A stretch of 64,000 bases of DNA from Paenibacillus abyssi (GCF_014640295.1 NZ_BMGR01000002.1:1-64000), one strand, 5' to 3'; shown: positions 42,877-53,013, counted from the stretch's first letter. A program made the numbers and translations. The notes: generated by a model not told the origin, from the sequence alone.

Positions 42877-43674
42877 TTATGATTGAATAATTCTTGTGCC
42901 GATGCCGCCTTCTTTGACCGCCTTGCTAAGCACGCCCGGCTCTTCTCCGCTCACGATCACAACCTCTTGAACACGCCCTTGAATACATTGTACCGCTGCG
43001 CGCACCTTTGGAATCATGCCGCCATAAATTTCACCGGATTCGATCATTTGATCAATTTGTGCAACGGTGACGGTCGGCAGTACCTGCTTCACACCGTCTA
43101 CCTCTTTCAAAATGCCCGGCACATCGGTCACGACGATCATACGCTCGACGCCAAGGTGAGAAGCTACCGCACCTGCTGCTGTATCTGCATTAATGTTGTA
43201 ACGCTGTCCGCCCGCATCGATGCCGATCGGAGCAATGACCGGAATGTAGCCCATGCCCATTACGCCTTCAATAACTTCCGCATTGACGTCGGTTACTTCA
43301 CCGACAAATCCGATTTCAGCACTGTTCGCTACAGGCTTTGCTTGGATAAGCTGGCCATCCACGCCGGATAATCCGATCGCCTTCGCGCCGCTTTGCCCGA
43401 TTTTGCGCACGATTTCTTTATTGATTCGGCCGGCCAGCACCATCTCCACGACATCCAGCACCTCATCGCTTGTCTTGCGCAGGCCGTTCACGAACTCCGA
43501 TTCAATGCCAAGCTTCGTTAACGTCTCCGAAATCGCCGGTCCGCCGCCATGTACAATGACCGGCCGCACGCCTTGCTCCTGCAAAGCACGTAAATCCTCG
43601 AAAAAGGATGCAGGCAGCGCAGCGAGCGTGCTGCCGCCGCATTTCATCACAAACCGCTGTTCCTTTGTTTCCAT
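42877..43674 (-). CDS. argB: Acetylglutamate kinase
   Basis: 265 residues of the amino-acid kinase family; phosphorylates N-acetylglutamate. The N-terminal KCGGS loop and VIVHGGGPAIS substrate block are intact, as is NINADTAAGAVA near the C-terminal half. No N-terminal arginine-sensing helix extension is seen. AAAGGGAG is rather far (13 nt) ahead of the ATG. Lies 45 nt after argJ. Confidence 0.96.
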   Translation of the reverse strand: METKEQRFVMKCGGSTLAALPASFFEDLRALQEQGVRPVIVHGGGPAISETLTKLGIESEFVNGLRKTSDEVLDVVEMVLAGRINKEIVRKIGQSGAKAIGLSGVDGQLIQAKPVANSAEIGFVGEVTDVNAEVIEGVMGMGYIPVIAPIGIDAGGQRYNINADTAAGAVASHLGVERMIVVTDVPGILKEVDGVKQVLPTVTVAQIDQMIESGEIYGGMIPKVRAAVQCIQGRVQEVVIVSGEEPGVLSKAVKEGGIGTRIIQS

Positions 43675-43719
43675 GCTCGATCTTTACTCCCTTTCACTTA
43701 CCTCGAACCACCGTCTGCG

Positions 43720-44958
43720 TTAGGTCCGGTAAGCCGCGTTAATGCGCACATAATCGTAAGTCAGATCGCATCCCCAGGCGGTTGCTTGACCGCTGTCAAG
43801 ATGCAAATCGACATGAATGACTACCGTATCCCCTTTTAAATATTCGAGGGCTACTTCCTCATCAAACGGAACGGGCCTGGATTGCTCCAATGTTAAAATA
43901 TCGCCAAGGCGGATGTCGACCGCATCCGGATTCACCGGTTCACCGGCACGTCCTACCGCTGCGATAATGCGACCCCAGTTCGCATCTGCGCCGAATACCG
44001 CTGATTTGACAAGCGATGAACCGATGACCGTTTTGGCAATCGCTTGCGCTGACTCATCGCTAACCGCTCCACGAACCTGTACTTCTACAAGCTTCGTCGC
44101 TCCCTCGCCATCGCGCGCGATCGCTTTAGCCAGTACTTCGCATACGTAGCGGAGCGCTTCGGCAAACGTTGCATAGTCGGGATGGCTTTCGGTCAATTCC
44201 GGCGTACCCGAAAGCCCGCTTGCCATCGCAACAAGCATATCGTTCGTACTCGTATCTCCGTCCACCGTAATCATGTTGAAAGTCAAATCGGTTGCTTTAC
44301 GGAGCAGCTTCTGCAGCGCATCGCTGCTGATCGCCGCATCCGTCGTCACAAAGCCGAGCATTGTAGCCATATTCGGATGGATCATGCCCGAGCCTTTGGC
44401 TGCGCCGGCAATATGTACCGTTTGACCGTCAACCTGCACCGCTACGCACACCATTTTTTGCACAAGATCAGTGGTCAAGATCGCTTGGCAGAAATCCTCC
44501 GCGCCTTCGGTCGAAGATGCCAGCCGGGAAGGAAGTGACTCGATTCCGCTAAGCACGCGGTCCATCTTGAGCAGCTCGCCGATGACACCGGTAGAAGCTA
44601 CAGCAACCTGGTGACCTGGCAGGCCCATTGCTTCTGCGAAGGTATTGCGCATCTGGTAAGCGTCCGCTTCCCCTTGTTTGCCTGTACATGCGTTGGCATT
44701 GCCGCTGTTAACGAGGATCGCGCAAAGCGTCCCGTCCTGGCCGATGCTCTCGCGTGTCACTTTTAACGGCGCAGCTTGAATTTTGTTCGTGGTGTAGACA
44801 CCTGCCGCCGTCGCAGGCACTTCACATAAGATAGCGCCCAAATCATGGCGTGTTGTTTTTTTCAAACCGCAATGCAGCCCTCCGGCTTTGAAGCCTTTCG
44901 GTGTTGTGATCGAGCCATCCGGCACGATCGTATAGGCCTTTTCATTCCCCAATCCCAT
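43720..44958 (-). CDS. argJ: Bifunctional ornithine/glutamate acetyltransferase ArgJ
   Basis: 412 residues. It recycles the acetyl group from N-acetylornithine to glutamate, and in bifunctional forms can also use acetyl-CoA. The self-cleavage site is visible in [10 protein letters not shown] (cut before the Thr, about residue 190), giving two subunits. The C-terminal end NAAYRT is typical. AAGGAG is 13 nt ahead of the ATG. No argA is present in the window, consistent with ArgJ starting and recycling the acetyl cycle. Confidence 0.96.
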   Translation of the reverse strand: MGLGNEKAYTIVPDGSITTPKGFKAGGLHCGLKKTTRHDLGAILCEVPATAAGVYTTNKIQAAPLKVTRESIGQDGTLCAILVNSGNANACTGKQGEADAYQMRNTFAEAMGLPGHQVAVASTGVIGELLKMDRVLSGIESLPSRLASSTEGAEDFCQAILTTDLVQKMVCVAVQVDGQTVHIAGAAKGSGMIHPNMATMLGFVTTDAAISSDALQKLLRKATDLTFNMITVDGDTSTNDMLVAMASGLSGTPELTESHPDYATFAEALRYVCEVLAKAIARDGEGATKLVEVQVRGAVSDESAQAIAKTVIGSSLVKSAVFGADANWGRIIAAVGRAGEPVNPDAVDIRLGDILTLEQSRPVPFDEEVALEYLKGDTVVIHVDLHLDSGQATAWGCDLTYDYVRINAAYRT

Positions 44959-45020
44959 GATGCTTTCAATCTCCTTCTTTATTCGTCATGGCAAAGCACA
45001 ACAGCTTCATACATCGTTAC

Positions 45021-46070
45021 TTACGGGTAAGCAGGCACGAAGTTCAATCCGAGTCCTTCATCCCAGCCCATCATCAGGTTTAAATTCTGAATCGCTTGGC
45101 CCGCTGCCCCTTTGACGAGATTGTCAATCACCGATACAATCGTCAAACGCCCTGTACGGCTATCTACGGCAAACCCGATATCGCAATAATTGGAGCCCCA
45201 CACTTCTTTTGTCGCCGGCCATTGTCCCGCTTGACGAACCCTCACAAACTTCCGGCCCTCATAATAACGGCGGTAGAGGTCAATGAAATCCTGATCGGTG
45301 TGCTCCCCTTGAATCGTCGCGTACATTGTACTCATAATGCCCCTTGTCATCGGCACCAGATGCGTCGTAAACGTTGTCACGACCGGTTTTCCCGCGACCC
45401 GCGTGAGCACTTGTTCGATTTCCGGGATATGTTGATGTTTATTTACTTTATAAGCTTTAAAGTTTTCGTTAATTTCCGAATAGTGCGTGCCAAGGCTCGC
45501 TCCCCTGCCCGCTCCGGAAACCCCCGATTTGGCATCGATAATAATGGTAGCCGGATCGATCCAACCTTCTTTCACAGCAGGAACCAATCCAAGAAGCGTT
45601 GCCGTCGGATAACAGCCTGGATTCGATATGAGATCCACTCCGCGCACCTCTTCACCGAACACTTCTGCCAATCCATAAACCGCTTGCGCAAGATAAGCCT
45701 CCTCGGCAGGCGATTTCTTATACCATTCTTCATATAATGAAGGCGACTTCAATCGAAAATCACCAGAAATATCAATCACTTTCAGTCCTTCTGCCAGCAG
45801 TTCGGGAGCCAGCTTTGCCGCAATCCCTGCAGGCGTCGCCAAGAAAACAACATCCGCCTTTGCGCGAATAGCTGCCGCTTCAATTCCGTCCAGCAGATCC
45901 GTGCGAATCTCCGTCAAATGAGGATAACCCTCCGCAATTGGCGTTCCTGCGCTAGAAGAAGAGATGACCGAAGTCACTTCCACTTGAGGATGCGCCGTCA
46001 GCAGCCGTATTAATTCCACACCGCCATACCCGGTCGAACCGACAATGGCCACATTCAATTTGCCGCTCAT
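45021..46070 (-). CDS. argC: N-acetyl-gamma-glutamyl-phosphate reductase
   Basis: 349 residues; NADPH-dependent reduction of acetylglutamyl phosphate. The dinucleotide-binding GSTGYGGVELIRLL start, the catalytic cysteine in SNPGCYPTA (near 152) and the HQHIPEIEQ block are present. GGGAGAGAGGG precedes the ATG at 46070. It opens the arginine operon, with a leader of about 85 nt from the promoter at 46162-46190. Confidence 0.96.
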   Translation of the reverse strand: MSGKLNVAIVGSTGYGGVELIRLLTAHPQVEVTSVISSSSAGTPIAEGYPHLTEIRTDLLDGIEAAAIRAKADVVFLATPAGIAAKLAPELLAEGLKVIDISGDFRLKSPSLYEEWYKKSPAEEAYLAQAVYGLAEVFGEEVRGVDLISNPGCYPTATLLGLVPAVKEGWIDPATIIIDAKSGVSGAGRGASLGTHYSEINENFKAYKVNKHQHIPEIEQVLTRVAGKPVVTTFTTHLVPMTRGIMSTMYATIQGEHTDQDFIDLYRRYYEGRKFVRVRQAGQWPATKEVWGSNYCDIGFAVDSRTGRLTIVSVIDNLVKGAAGQAIQNLNLMMGWDEGLGLNFVPAYP

Positions 46071-46161
46071 TTACCCTCTCTCCCATCCGTGTTATTTCCC
46101 TAAATATCCATTGTACACCATGGCGACCATGGAGAAAATACCCGACCAACATCACTGAATT

Positions 46162-46190
46162 ATTATACATTTATATTCATATAAATACAA
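46162..46190 (-). promoter_or_regulatory. argC promoter with ARG box (ArgR/AhrC operator) in the spacer
   Basis: Minus strand: TTGTAT (46185-46190), 17-nt spacer, TATAAT (46162-46167). The spacer and -10 contain TATGAATATAAATGTATA (46164-46181), close to the Bacillus ARG box CATGAATAAAAATGCAAG. Arginine-bound repressor would sit directly on the promoter. The -35 lies just past the end of the upstream YitT gene. Confidence 0.8.
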
Positions 46191-46193
46191 TGT

Positions 46194-47123
46194 TTATTCT
46201 GTATGCTTGAATCCTTCTCCAAGTACCTCCGCCGTATCGCTTATGATGACAAAGGCGGCAGGATCGACGGACTTTACGAGCAATTTCAGCTTAGACACCT
46301 CATTCTGCCCCACAACGACCATGAGCACGCTTCTTGCTTCACCTGTATAGCCTCCATGAGCATCGAGCTTCGTTAACCCCCGGTCCAAATCGTTCAATAC
46401 CGTCGTGCTTATGAGATCGGCTTTGTCCGAGATGATAAAAGCGACTTTTGAGACGAGCAGGCCGGTCTGCACCACGTCGATCGTTTTACTTGTGACAAAC
46501 AAGCCGATTAGCGCGTACAAAGCGTTTTCAGGAGAAATGATGAACCCTGCCGCCGCAATGACCAATCCGTCGAAGCAAGCGATCGCCAAGCCGAGTCGCA
46601 GACCGGTATATTTATGTAAAATCTGCGCTGCCAAGTCAAGGCCGCCCGTCGAGCCCCGGCCTCGGAACACGAGTCCCAGCCCGATCCCTACGCCGATGCC
46701 GCCATAGATTGCCGCCAGAAGCGCATTATGTGTAGGCGATGGCCAATCCGCGGTCAGCAATACAAACAATGGCAGCAGAATCGAGCCAATCGCCGTTTGC
46801 AGCGCGAAGCGCCTGCCCAACATCATCAGACCTGCAATAAATAATGGGATATTGAGCGCCCATTGCGTATAAGCAGGCGGAATGCCGGTTACGCGCTGCA
46901 CAAGAATCGAGATGCCTGATACACCGCCGGAAGCTATCCCGCCCGGGAGCAAGAATAGATTGAAGCTGACAGCAATGACAAAAGAACCGAGCATCAACAG
47001 GAACAAATTGATGAACATCGTTTGTTTTGCGTTGGGCGGCTGTTTGATCCGTCCGTTTCGCTGCCTTTTTTTATGCGTTCGAATCGGATCGGGATCCTTT
47101 GTTGCTTTTTCTCTATGCTCCAT
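46194..47123 (-). CDS. YitT-family membrane protein with C-terminal DUF2179
   Basis: 309 residues. A basic N-terminal tail (about 35 residues) is followed by five or six membrane helices, with the family block LLPGGIASGGVSGISI and GRGSTGGLDLAAQIL. The last 80 residues form the soluble DUF2179 domain (LTKLDAHGGYTGEARSVLMV). Function is unsettled in the family. The ribosome site (AGGT) is weak. It lies between prfB and the arg promoter, read in the same direction. Confidence 0.88.
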   Translation of the reverse strand: MEHREKATKDPDPIRTHKKRQRNGRIKQPPNAKQTMFINLFLLMLGSFVIAVSFNLFLLPGGIASGGVSGISILVQRVTGIPPAYTQWALNIPLFIAGLMMLGRRFALQTAIGSILLPLFVLLTADWPSPTHNALLAAIYGGIGVGIGLGLVFRGRGSTGGLDLAAQILHKYTGLRLGLAIACFDGLVIAAAGFIISPENALYALIGLFVTSKTIDVVQTGLLVSKVAFIISDKADLISTTVLNDLDRGLTKLDAHGGYTGEARSVLMVVVGQNEVSKLKLLVKSVDPAAFVIISDTAEVLGEGFKHTE

Positions 47124-47207
47124 AGTAAGCTAACCTGCCTTTTATGCTTTATATGAGCCTGCTTTCCTGAGACAGGCAGCATCTCTATTTATCCTTAACG
47201 CGAACAA

Positions 47208-47231
47208 CCGCCTAAGGAAACCCTCAGGCGG
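47208..47231 (-). terminator. Terminator-like hairpin after prfB
   Basis: CCGCCTAAGG (47208-47217) pairs with CCTCAGGCGG (47222-47231), ten pairs with one mismatch that becomes G-U on the minus-strand RNA. TTGTT follows. It lies 37 nt after the prfB stop. Confidence 0.65.
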
Positions 47232-47267
47232 CTGAATGTAATAGATGATACGTGTCTGCTGGGAGCA

Positions 47268-48378
47268 TTAAGCCTCGTACCGGATCTGGCTGCGCAGGTA
47301 ACCATCGATAAACGCATCAAGATCGCCGTCCATCACAGCGCCGACATTGCCGGTTTCTACCGAGGTGCGATGATCCTTGACCATGCTGTAGGGATGGAAA
47401 ACATAGGAGCGAATCTGGCTGCCCCAAGCGATCTCGGACTGCTCGCCGCGAATTTCGGCAAGATGTTTTTGCTGCTCCTCAATCTTGCGCTCATAGAGCT
47501 TGGAACGAAGCATCTTCATCGCGCGCTCGCGGTTCTGGATCTGCGAACGTTCCAGCTGACATGCAACCACGATGCCGGTCGGCATATGCGTGATACGAAT
47601 GGCCGATTCGGTCTTATTGACATGCTGACCGCCGGCACCGCTTGCGCGGTACGTGTCGATCTTCAAATCTTCCGTACGAATCTCGACCTCGATATCGTCG
47701 GAGATCTCTGGCATCACATCACAGGATACAAAGGAGGTATGCCGTCTTCCTGCGGAATCGAAAGGCGAGATGCGCACCAGCCGGTGAACCCCTTTCTCAG
47801 CCTTCAAATAGCCATAAGCATTATAACCCTTGACCAGGATTGTCGCGCTCTTGATCCCTGCCTCGTCGCCGTCCTGGTAATCCAGGATTTCATACTTAAA
47901 GCCCCGCTTCTCCACCCAGCGGGTGTACATGCGATAGAGCATGGATCCCCAGTCTTGAGACTCCGTGCCGCCTGCTCCAGGATGAAGCTCCACAATGGCA
48001 TTTAATTTATCATACGGCTGATTCAGCAGCAGCTGAAGTTCGAAGTTTTCGACCTTGCGAACAAGCTCCGACACGCTGCCTGTAAGCTCAGCGCCCATTT
48101 CTTCATCGTCTTCTTCTTCGGCAAGCTCCAGCATCATTTGCAGGTCTTCATGCTCTGTTTGCAGCTTTTCATACTGCTCCACAACGGATTTGATACCGTT
48201 AAGCTCCGCAATAATGCCCTGCGCCTTCTCGTTGTCATCCCAAAAATCAGGCGCAGTCATTTTTTCCTCATAGTTCTCGATCATTTCCCGCTTGATATCT
48301 AAGTCAAAGAGACCCCCTTAAATTTTGGAGTTTCTTAGCCATTTCACGCAGGTCCTGTTTTACCGATATATCGATCAT
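47268..48378 (-). CDS. prfB: Peptide chain release factor 2, with programmed +1 frameshift
   Basis: 369 residues after frameshifting. The zero frame starts at 48378 ([16 protein letters not shown]), 24 codons long, and meets an in-frame UGA at 48304-48306. Skipping one U at 48306 continues as DLDIKREM into the long frame ending at 47268. The factor recognises UAA/UGA: its tripeptide SPF is in [15 protein letters not shown], and the hydrolysis motif GGQ in [19 protein letters not shown] precedes the ATG. It follows secA by 50 nt. Frameshifting makes synthesis self-regulated by RF2 level, as known from E. coli and most bacteria. Confidence 0.96.
48303..48318 (-). promoter_or_regulatory. prfB programmed +1 frameshift site
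   Basis: Minus strand AGGGGGTCTCTTTGAC: an internal Shine-Dalgarno (AGGGGG), 3-nt spacer, slippery CTT and UGA followed by C, the weakest stop context. It matches the E. coli site except in the spacer base. Confidence 0.96.
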
Positions 48379-48428
48379 GTTAACTCTCACCTCATATATT
48401 CACTGTGGCTTCACGATATGCAAGCCGA

Positions 48429-50933
48429 TTATTTTCCGTGACATTGCTTGTATTTTTTACCGCTGCCGCATGGGCAAGGATCATTGCGGCCGACGCGTTC
48501 TTCGCGGCGCGCCGGCTGCTTCGCCTGCGGCTCGCTTTTATTGTCAACCGCTTGTCCTTGGGCAACCGCCTTACGCTCAAGATTGTTCTCAACGTGGGCT
48601 TTCATGATATACTTTGTAACTTCCTCTTGGATGCTGTCGATCATCTCTTTGAACATTTCAAAGCCTTCGAACTGGTACTCCCGAAGCGGGTCCGTACCGC
48701 CATAAGCACGCAAGTGAATCCCTTGGCGCAGCTGATCCATCGCATCGATATGATCCATCCATTTGCTATCTACGGCACGAAGCACAACGACCTTCTCGAA
48801 TTCGCGCATCGTTTCCACGCCAATCTCTTCTTCACGCTCATCGTAGAGCTTTGTTACCTTATCAAGAATATACGCGACGATCTCTTCCTTTTCCTTGCCC
48901 CACAGATCATCTTTCGTTAATGTGCCTTCCTGTAAAAGGTTCGCATGGGCATAGTCGACAACCGCCTGCAGATCCCAATCCTCCGGCACTTCTTCGCCAG
49001 GGCAATGCGCGTCTACAATCTTCTCGACGACCGGTTTGATCATCTCAAGCACAATTTCGCGAATATTCTCGGAATACAATACCTCGCGGCGCTGCTTATA
49101 GATGATCTCGCGCTGCTGATTCATGACGTCGTCATACTGGAGGACAACTTTACGGGTATCAAAGTTATTGCCTTCCACGCGTTTCTGCGCAGATTCAATT
49201 GCTTTCGTAATCATTCTGCTCTCAATCGGCTGATCCTCGTCAAAGCCCAGCCGGTCCATCATACCCATAATATTCTCAGAGCCAAAACGGCGCATTAATT
49301 CGTCTTGAAGCGACAAATAAAACTGCGATGAGCCCGGATCGCCCTGGCGGCCAGCCCGTCCGCGCAGCTGATTGTCAATACGCCGGCTCTCATGCCGTTC
49401 CGTGCCGATAATATGCAAGCCGCCAACGTCCGATACGCCGTCACCGAGAATGATGTCCGTACCGCGACCCGCCATGTTCGTTGCAATGGTCACGGCTCCG
49501 GCCTGTCCGGCACGCGAGATGATTTCCGCTTCCTCTGCATGGTGTTTCGCATTCAGAACTTTATGGGTAACGCCTTTACGCTTTAACATGTCTGAGAGAC
49601 GTTCCGAGTTCTCGATCGATACGGTACCGACCAGAACCGGTTGATTCTTCTTATGGCGCTCGACGATCTCTTCAACAACCGCATTGAATTTACCGTTTTC
49701 CGTTTTGTACACGACATCCGGGATATCGTTGCGGATCATGCTGCGATTGGTAGGAATTTGGATGACATCAAGACCGTAAATCCGCTTGAACTCCTCTTCC
49801 TCTGTCTTCGCCGTACCGGTCATTCCCGCAAGCTTGCGGTACATCCGGAAATAGTTCTGAAATGTGATCGTAGCCAGCGTCATGCTCTCGTTCTGTACTT
49901 TGAGTTGTTCTTTGGCTTCGATCGCTTGATGCAGCCCGTCACTATAGCGGCGTCCCGACATCAGACGGCCGGTAAACTCATCCACAATGACAACCTCATC
50001 GTCCTGCACAACATAATCCACGTCCCGCTTCATAATCGCATGGGCTTTGAGCGCCTGTTGAATATGATGGTTCAGCAGCACATTCGCATGGTCGAATAAG
50101 TTCTCGATCGCGAAGGCCTTCTCCGCTTTCTCCACGCCCGCCTCCGTCAGCATAACCGAACGCAGCTTAATATCAACTGTGTAATCCTCTTCCGGCTTCA
50201 AACGGCCCACAAACCGGTCTGCGGCAAAATACAGCTCCGTCGATTTGGCGGCTTGCCCGGAAATAATCAGCGGCGTCCGCGCTTCATCAATGAGAATCGA
50301 ATCGACTTCATCGATGATCGCAAAATACAATGGGCGCTGTACCATTTGTTCCTTGTACAGGACCATATTGTCACGCAGATAATCGAAGCCGAATTCATTA
50401 TTCGTTCCGTAAGTTATATCACACGCATAAGCCTGTTGTTTCTCTTCATGAGAAAGTGAATTCAGATTGCAGCCGACTGTGAGGCCGAGGAATTCATACA
50501 GCTTGCCCATCATCTCGCTGTCACGCTGGGCAAGATAGTCATTGACGGTGACCACGTGAACCCCTTTGCCAAGCAGCGCATTCAAATAGACCGGAAGCGT
50601 CGCTACAAGCGTTTTACCCTCACCGGTCTTCATCTCCGAAATTTTGCCGTCGTGCTGCACCATCCCGCCAATCAGCTGAACGTCAAAATGCCGCATGCCA
50701 AGTACGCGCTTTGATGCTTCCCTAACCGTTGCAAACACTTCAGGGAGCAGCTGGTCGAGCGTCTCGCCCTTCTCGATCCGCGCTTTAAACTCGTCGGTCT
50801 TGCCGCGCAGCGCCTCATCCGACAGCTTCACAAAATCCGGTTCCATACCATTGATCTGTTCGACGGTGCGCATCAATCGCTTGATCTCACGCTCATTGGC
50901 ATCGCCGAATATTTTCTTTACAAGTCCGAGCAT
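48429..50933 (-). CDS. secA: Protein translocase ATPase SecA
   Basis: 834-residue motor of the Sec system. It has Walker [12 protein letters not shown] (about 100-110), the DEAD-like [19 protein letters not shown] block, [10 protein letters not shown] and the [13 protein letters not shown] motif VI. The C-terminal SEC-C zinc motif [13 protein letters not shown] binds SecB or ribosomes. AAGGGG lies 13 nt ahead of the ATG. Downstream prfB is read in the same direction, and hpf lies upstream with a terminator between. Confidence 0.97.
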   Translation of the reverse strand: MLGLVKKIFGDANEREIKRLMRTVEQINGMEPDFVKLSDEALRGKTDEFKARIEKGETLDQLLPEVFATVREASKRVLGMRHFDVQLIGGMVQHDGKISEMKTGEGKTLVATLPVYLNALLGKGVHVVTVNDYLAQRDSEMMGKLYEFLGLTVGCNLNSLSHEEKQQAYACDITYGTNNEFGFDYLRDNMVLYKEQMVQRPLYFAIIDEVDSILIDEARTPLIISGQAAKSTELYFAADRFVGRLKPEEDYTVDIKLRSVMLTEAGVEKAEKAFAIENLFDHANVLLNHHIQQALKAHAIMKRDVDYVVQDDEVVIVDEFTGRLMSGRRYSDGLHQAIEAKEQLKVQNESMTLATITFQNYFRMYRKLAGMTGTAKTEEEEFKRIYGLDVIQIPTNRSMIRNDIPDVVYKTENGKFNAVVEEIVERHKKNQPVLVGTVSIENSERLSDMLKRKGVTHKVLNAKHHAEEAEIISRAGQAGAVTIATNMAGRGTDIILGDGVSDVGGLHIIGTERHESRRIDNQLRGRAGRQGDPGSSQFYLSLQDELMRRFGSENIMGMMDRLGFDEDQPIESRMITKAIESAQKRVEGNNFDTRKVVLQYDDVMNQQREIIYKQRREVLYSENIREIVLEMIKPVVEKIVDAHCPGEEVPEDWDLQAVVDYAHANLLQEGTLTKDDLWGKEKEEIVAYILDKVTKLYDEREEEIGVETMREFEKVVVLRAVDSKWMDHIDAMDQLRQGIHLRAYGGTDPLREYQFEGFEMFKEMIDSIQEEVTKYIMKAHVENNLERKAVAQGQAVDNKSEPQAKQPARREERVGRNDPCPCGSGKKYKQCHGK

Positions 50934-51072
50934 AGTCTATAGTAAACCCCTTTCGTGTTTCGCCTCAATTCTTAAATTGTATCAGTTTGTGCAGGCACTC
51001 GCAATGAGCATTACCTATGCTTATATATACGCGTTAGACCGCATTACAGTTGCACAGCGCTCCCGCGAATTG

Positions 51073-51097
51073 AAAAACCGGACCCTTGGGCCCGGTT
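51073..51097 (-). terminator. Terminator of hpf
   Basis: ACCGGACCC (51077-51085) pairs with GGGCCCGGT (51088-51096) with one mismatch, and the minus strand continues with TTTT. It lies 18 nt after the hpf stop. Confidence 0.75.
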
Positions 51098-51114
51098 CGT
51101 TATTGGACGGTTAT

Positions 51115-51663
51115 TCAGCCTTGCTCGATTAACCCATATTTGCCATCGCTTCTTTTATATACGACGTTCACTTCCTTCGTCTCTGCATTAGAGAATACAA
51201 AGAAGGTATGACCGACCATATTCATTTGTAAGATTGCTTCTTCCACATCCATTGGTTTAAGCGTGAAGCGCTTCGTTCGAACCACTTCAAGCTCGTCCTC
51301 TTCTTCCTCAAGGACGCGAACAGCACCGCCTTCTTCTTTAATAAGGGATTTCAGGCTGCCTTCCTGACGGAATTTTCGGTTTAATTTGGTTTTGTATTTA
51401 CGGATTTGGCGTTCAAGTTTGTCCACCACAAGATCGATCGATGCATACATATCATCGTTCTTCTCCTCCGCACGAAGCATAACGCCCTGCAGCGGAATCG
51501 TTACTTCCACGCCATGTTTGTTCTTCGTTACGGATAAGGTGACATGAACTTCGGAGGTAAGAGGTTCTTCAAAATACCTGTCCAAGCGGCTTAATTTCTT
51601 TTCCACATAGTCGCGTAAAGCATCGGTAACTTGAATATTTTGTCCTCGAATGTTGTATTTCAT
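51115..51663 (-). CDS. hpf: Ribosome hibernation promoting factor, long form
   Basis: 182 residues from the ATG at 51663, 7 nt after AGGAGG; a GTG two codons earlier touches that site. The N-terminal domain (to about 100) is the ribosome-binding beta-alpha fold (MKYNIRGQNIQVTDALRDYV), followed by an acidic linker (EEEEDELEVVRTK) and the C-terminal dimerisation domain (RFTLKPMDVEEAILQMNMVG). The long form drives 100S dimers in Firmicutes. A SigA-type promoter lies at 51688-51717. Confidence 0.96.
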   Translation of the reverse strand: MKYNIRGQNIQVTDALRDYVEKKLSRLDRYFEEPLTSEVHVTLSVTKNKHGVEVTIPLQGVMLRAEEKNDDMYASIDLVVDKLERQIRKYKTKLNRKFRQEGSLKSLIKEEGGAVRVLEEEEDELEVVRTKRFTLKPMDVEEAILQMNMVGHTFFVFSNAETKEVNVVYKRSDGKYGLIEQG

Positions 51664-51687
51664 GGGCACTCCTCCTTTTCTGACTAC

Positions 51688-51717
51688 ATCATATCATATT
51701 CGGATACCCTACTACAA
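51688..51717 (-). promoter_or_regulatory. Possible hpf promoter
   Basis: Minus strand TTGTAG (51712-51717), 18-nt spacer, TATGAT (51688-51693); a second overlapping TATGAT sits at 51693-51698. Upstream 51720-51785 is very AT-rich, as for an UP element. Confidence 0.5.
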
Positions 51718-51790
51718 AATTATTATTAATTATTCATGAATATTTTAGAATATTTTGATAATTATAAATAAATGGTAATTAAAATAAGAA

Positions 51791-51810
51791 AACCCCCGGT
51801 TTCCCGGGGG
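51791..51810 (-). terminator. Terminator of the second cold-shock gene
   Basis: CCCCCGG (51793-51799) pairs with CCGGGGG (51804-51810) around a 4-nt loop; minus strand continues TTTTCTTATTTT. Confidence 0.85.
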
Positions 51811-51874
51811 CTAGTAGGTTTCCAGCACTTTGTCAATTGTATGGATCTATCCGTAGGCTCAATAAGCCGGATGA

Positions 51875-52072
51875 TTACAGTTTGACTACGTTTGCAGCTT
51901 GTGGACCGCGAGCGCCTTCAACGATGTCGAATTCGACCGATTGGCCTTCTTCAAGGGTTTTGAAACCTTCGGATTGGATTGCGGAGAAATGAACAAATAC
52001 GTCGCCGCCTTGCTCAGTCTCGATGAATCCATAACCTTTCTCTGCGTTAAACCATTTTACTTTACCTTGCAT
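51875..52072 (-). CDS. Cold-shock protein, CspA/CspB family (second copy)
   Basis: 65-residue cold-shock domain with RNP1 (KGYGFIE) and RNP2 (VFVHFSAI). It is closely similar to the copy at 17888-18088, differing mainly in the loop [25 protein letters not shown] precedes the ATG at 52072. It has its own consensus promoter, a short leader of about 55 nt without the hairpin of the first copy, and a terminator. The different leaders suggest different regulation. Confidence 0.95.
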   Translation of the reverse strand: MQGKVKWFNAEKGYGFIETEQGGDVFVHFSAIQSEGFKTLEEGQSVEFDIVEGARGPQAANVVKL

Positions 52073-52133
52073 TCAGAACATTCCCTTCGTCATCATATAG
52101 CTGTGAGATCGCATTAACATGGCCCACATTTCG

Positions 52134-52162
52134 AATATACAACGACGTCACAGAAATGTCAA
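52134..52162 (-). promoter_or_regulatory. Promoter of the second cold-shock gene
   Basis: Minus strand TTGACA (52157-52162), 17-nt spacer, TATATT (52134-52139). Near-consensus SigA promoter about 60 nt ahead of the start codon. Confidence 0.8.
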
Positions 52163-52210
52163 ACGTTATTTTGTAAGCGTTTCATTTTTCGACACAATTA
52201 GACAGAAAAA

Positions 52211-52237
52211 GAAAAAGAGTGCGCGCAGCACTCTTTT
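52211..52237 (-). terminator. Terminator of the fliD operon
   Basis: AAAAGAGTGC (52213-52222) is perfectly complementary to GCACTCTTTT (52228-52237), with a T-rich tail (TTTTTCTTTTTC) on the minus strand. It lies about 40 nt after the fliT stop. Confidence 0.88.
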
Positions 52238-52274
52238 CGGGTCATTTATGATGTGTTAGTTATTCCCAGTCAAA

Positions 52275-52625
52275 TCATTTGCGCTGGTCAAAATAATAAC
52301 TGTCGGCGGCGGCATAACCGCTGTCATATGCGTTTTTCTGTTTGCGGACAACGTTGATCTTACCCATCTGATCCACCGCTTCGTCTTTCAAGGCCAACAT
52401 TCGCCCTGCGATGATCGCATCCCATTCCCCGAGCTGTTTCATATCTTCGCGGTAGCGCAGCCGCTCCGGTGCGTCCTCAGGCAGATGGACGGTTAGCTGC
52501 TTTAACTGCTTCACCAGCTGTTCGCGTTCCTCCACAAACTGTGCAAGCTGTGCATCATCCAGCTCATTTGCATGGTTCGCAGCCTCCCGTGTCATCGCTA
52601 TCAGGGAAGCGATCAGCTTATCCAT
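52275..52625 (-). CDS. fliT: FliT-like flagellar export chaperone
   Basis: 116-residue, mostly helical, charged protein. It has little sequence signature, but its size, helical heptad content (LVKQLKQLTVHL, MKQLGEWDAII) and place directly after fliS point to FliT, the chaperone of the filament cap FliD. Its start overlaps the fliS stop by 8 nt (ATGGATAA), indicating coupled translation. Last gene of flaG-fliD-fliS-fliT. Confidence 0.75.
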   Translation of the reverse strand: MDKLIASLIAMTREAANHANELDDAQLAQFVEEREQLVKQLKQLTVHLPEDAPERLRYREDMKQLGEWDAIIAGRMLALKDEAVDQMGKINVVRKQKNAYDSGYAAADSYYFDQRK

Positions 52626-53013
52626 GGCTTACTTCCGTCTGCGAAGCAGCAGCCAGCCTGGCAGCCTGGATCCAGGTTTCCTTCAGCTCGATCAGGTACT
52701 GCAGCACTTCCTCTGCAGGCTCCGTCGTCTTCTTGATGTTGGCCTGGATGAGAAGATGGTTGAAGTATTCATACAGCTGCAGTAAATTGTCCGCAAGCGG
52801 CGAAGTCCGGTCTAATGTAATCACAAATTCACTAATAATATTCTGGGCTTTGACAAGTTGAGTATTCGCATCTTCAAATCTTCCGTCCTGGATCCCTTTA
52901 ATTCCCGCTCTGCAAAAACGGATCGCACCATCCACTAGCATGATCAATAATTGCGCAGGCGTCGCCGTTTGAATTGAAGTTGCCATATACTTGTTTGCTG
53001 GCGTTTGTATCAT
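52618..53013 (-). CDS. fliS: Flagellar export chaperone FliS
   Basis: 131 residues. FliS binds flagellin's C-terminus and prevents early polymerisation. Family blocks seen: ANKYMATSIQTATPAQLLIMLVDGAI (its core is TPAQLLIMLVDGAIRFCRAG, 20 residues) and the C-terminal LIQANIKK. GGAGGAAC precedes the ATG. Lies 54 nt after fliD. Confidence 0.94.
   Translation of the reverse strand: MIQTPANKYMATSIQTATPAQLLIMLVDGAIRFCRAGIKGIQDGRFEDANTQLVKAQNIISEFVITLDRTSPLADNLLQLYEYFNHLLIQANIKKTTEPAEEVLQYLIELKETWIQAARLAAASQTEVSHG

Noticed and set aside
51688-51730. SigB-type promoter for hpf (GGGTAT on the minus strand)
   Set aside because: The -10-like GGGTAT is present but no GTTTAA at 12-14 nt; a SigA-like pair with TATGAT fits better.
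52172-52184. cre site upstream of the second cold-shock gene (TGTAAGCGTTTCA)
   Set aside because: Only the left half fits; one base is missing for the right half and it lies upstream of the -35 of a constitutive-looking promoter.
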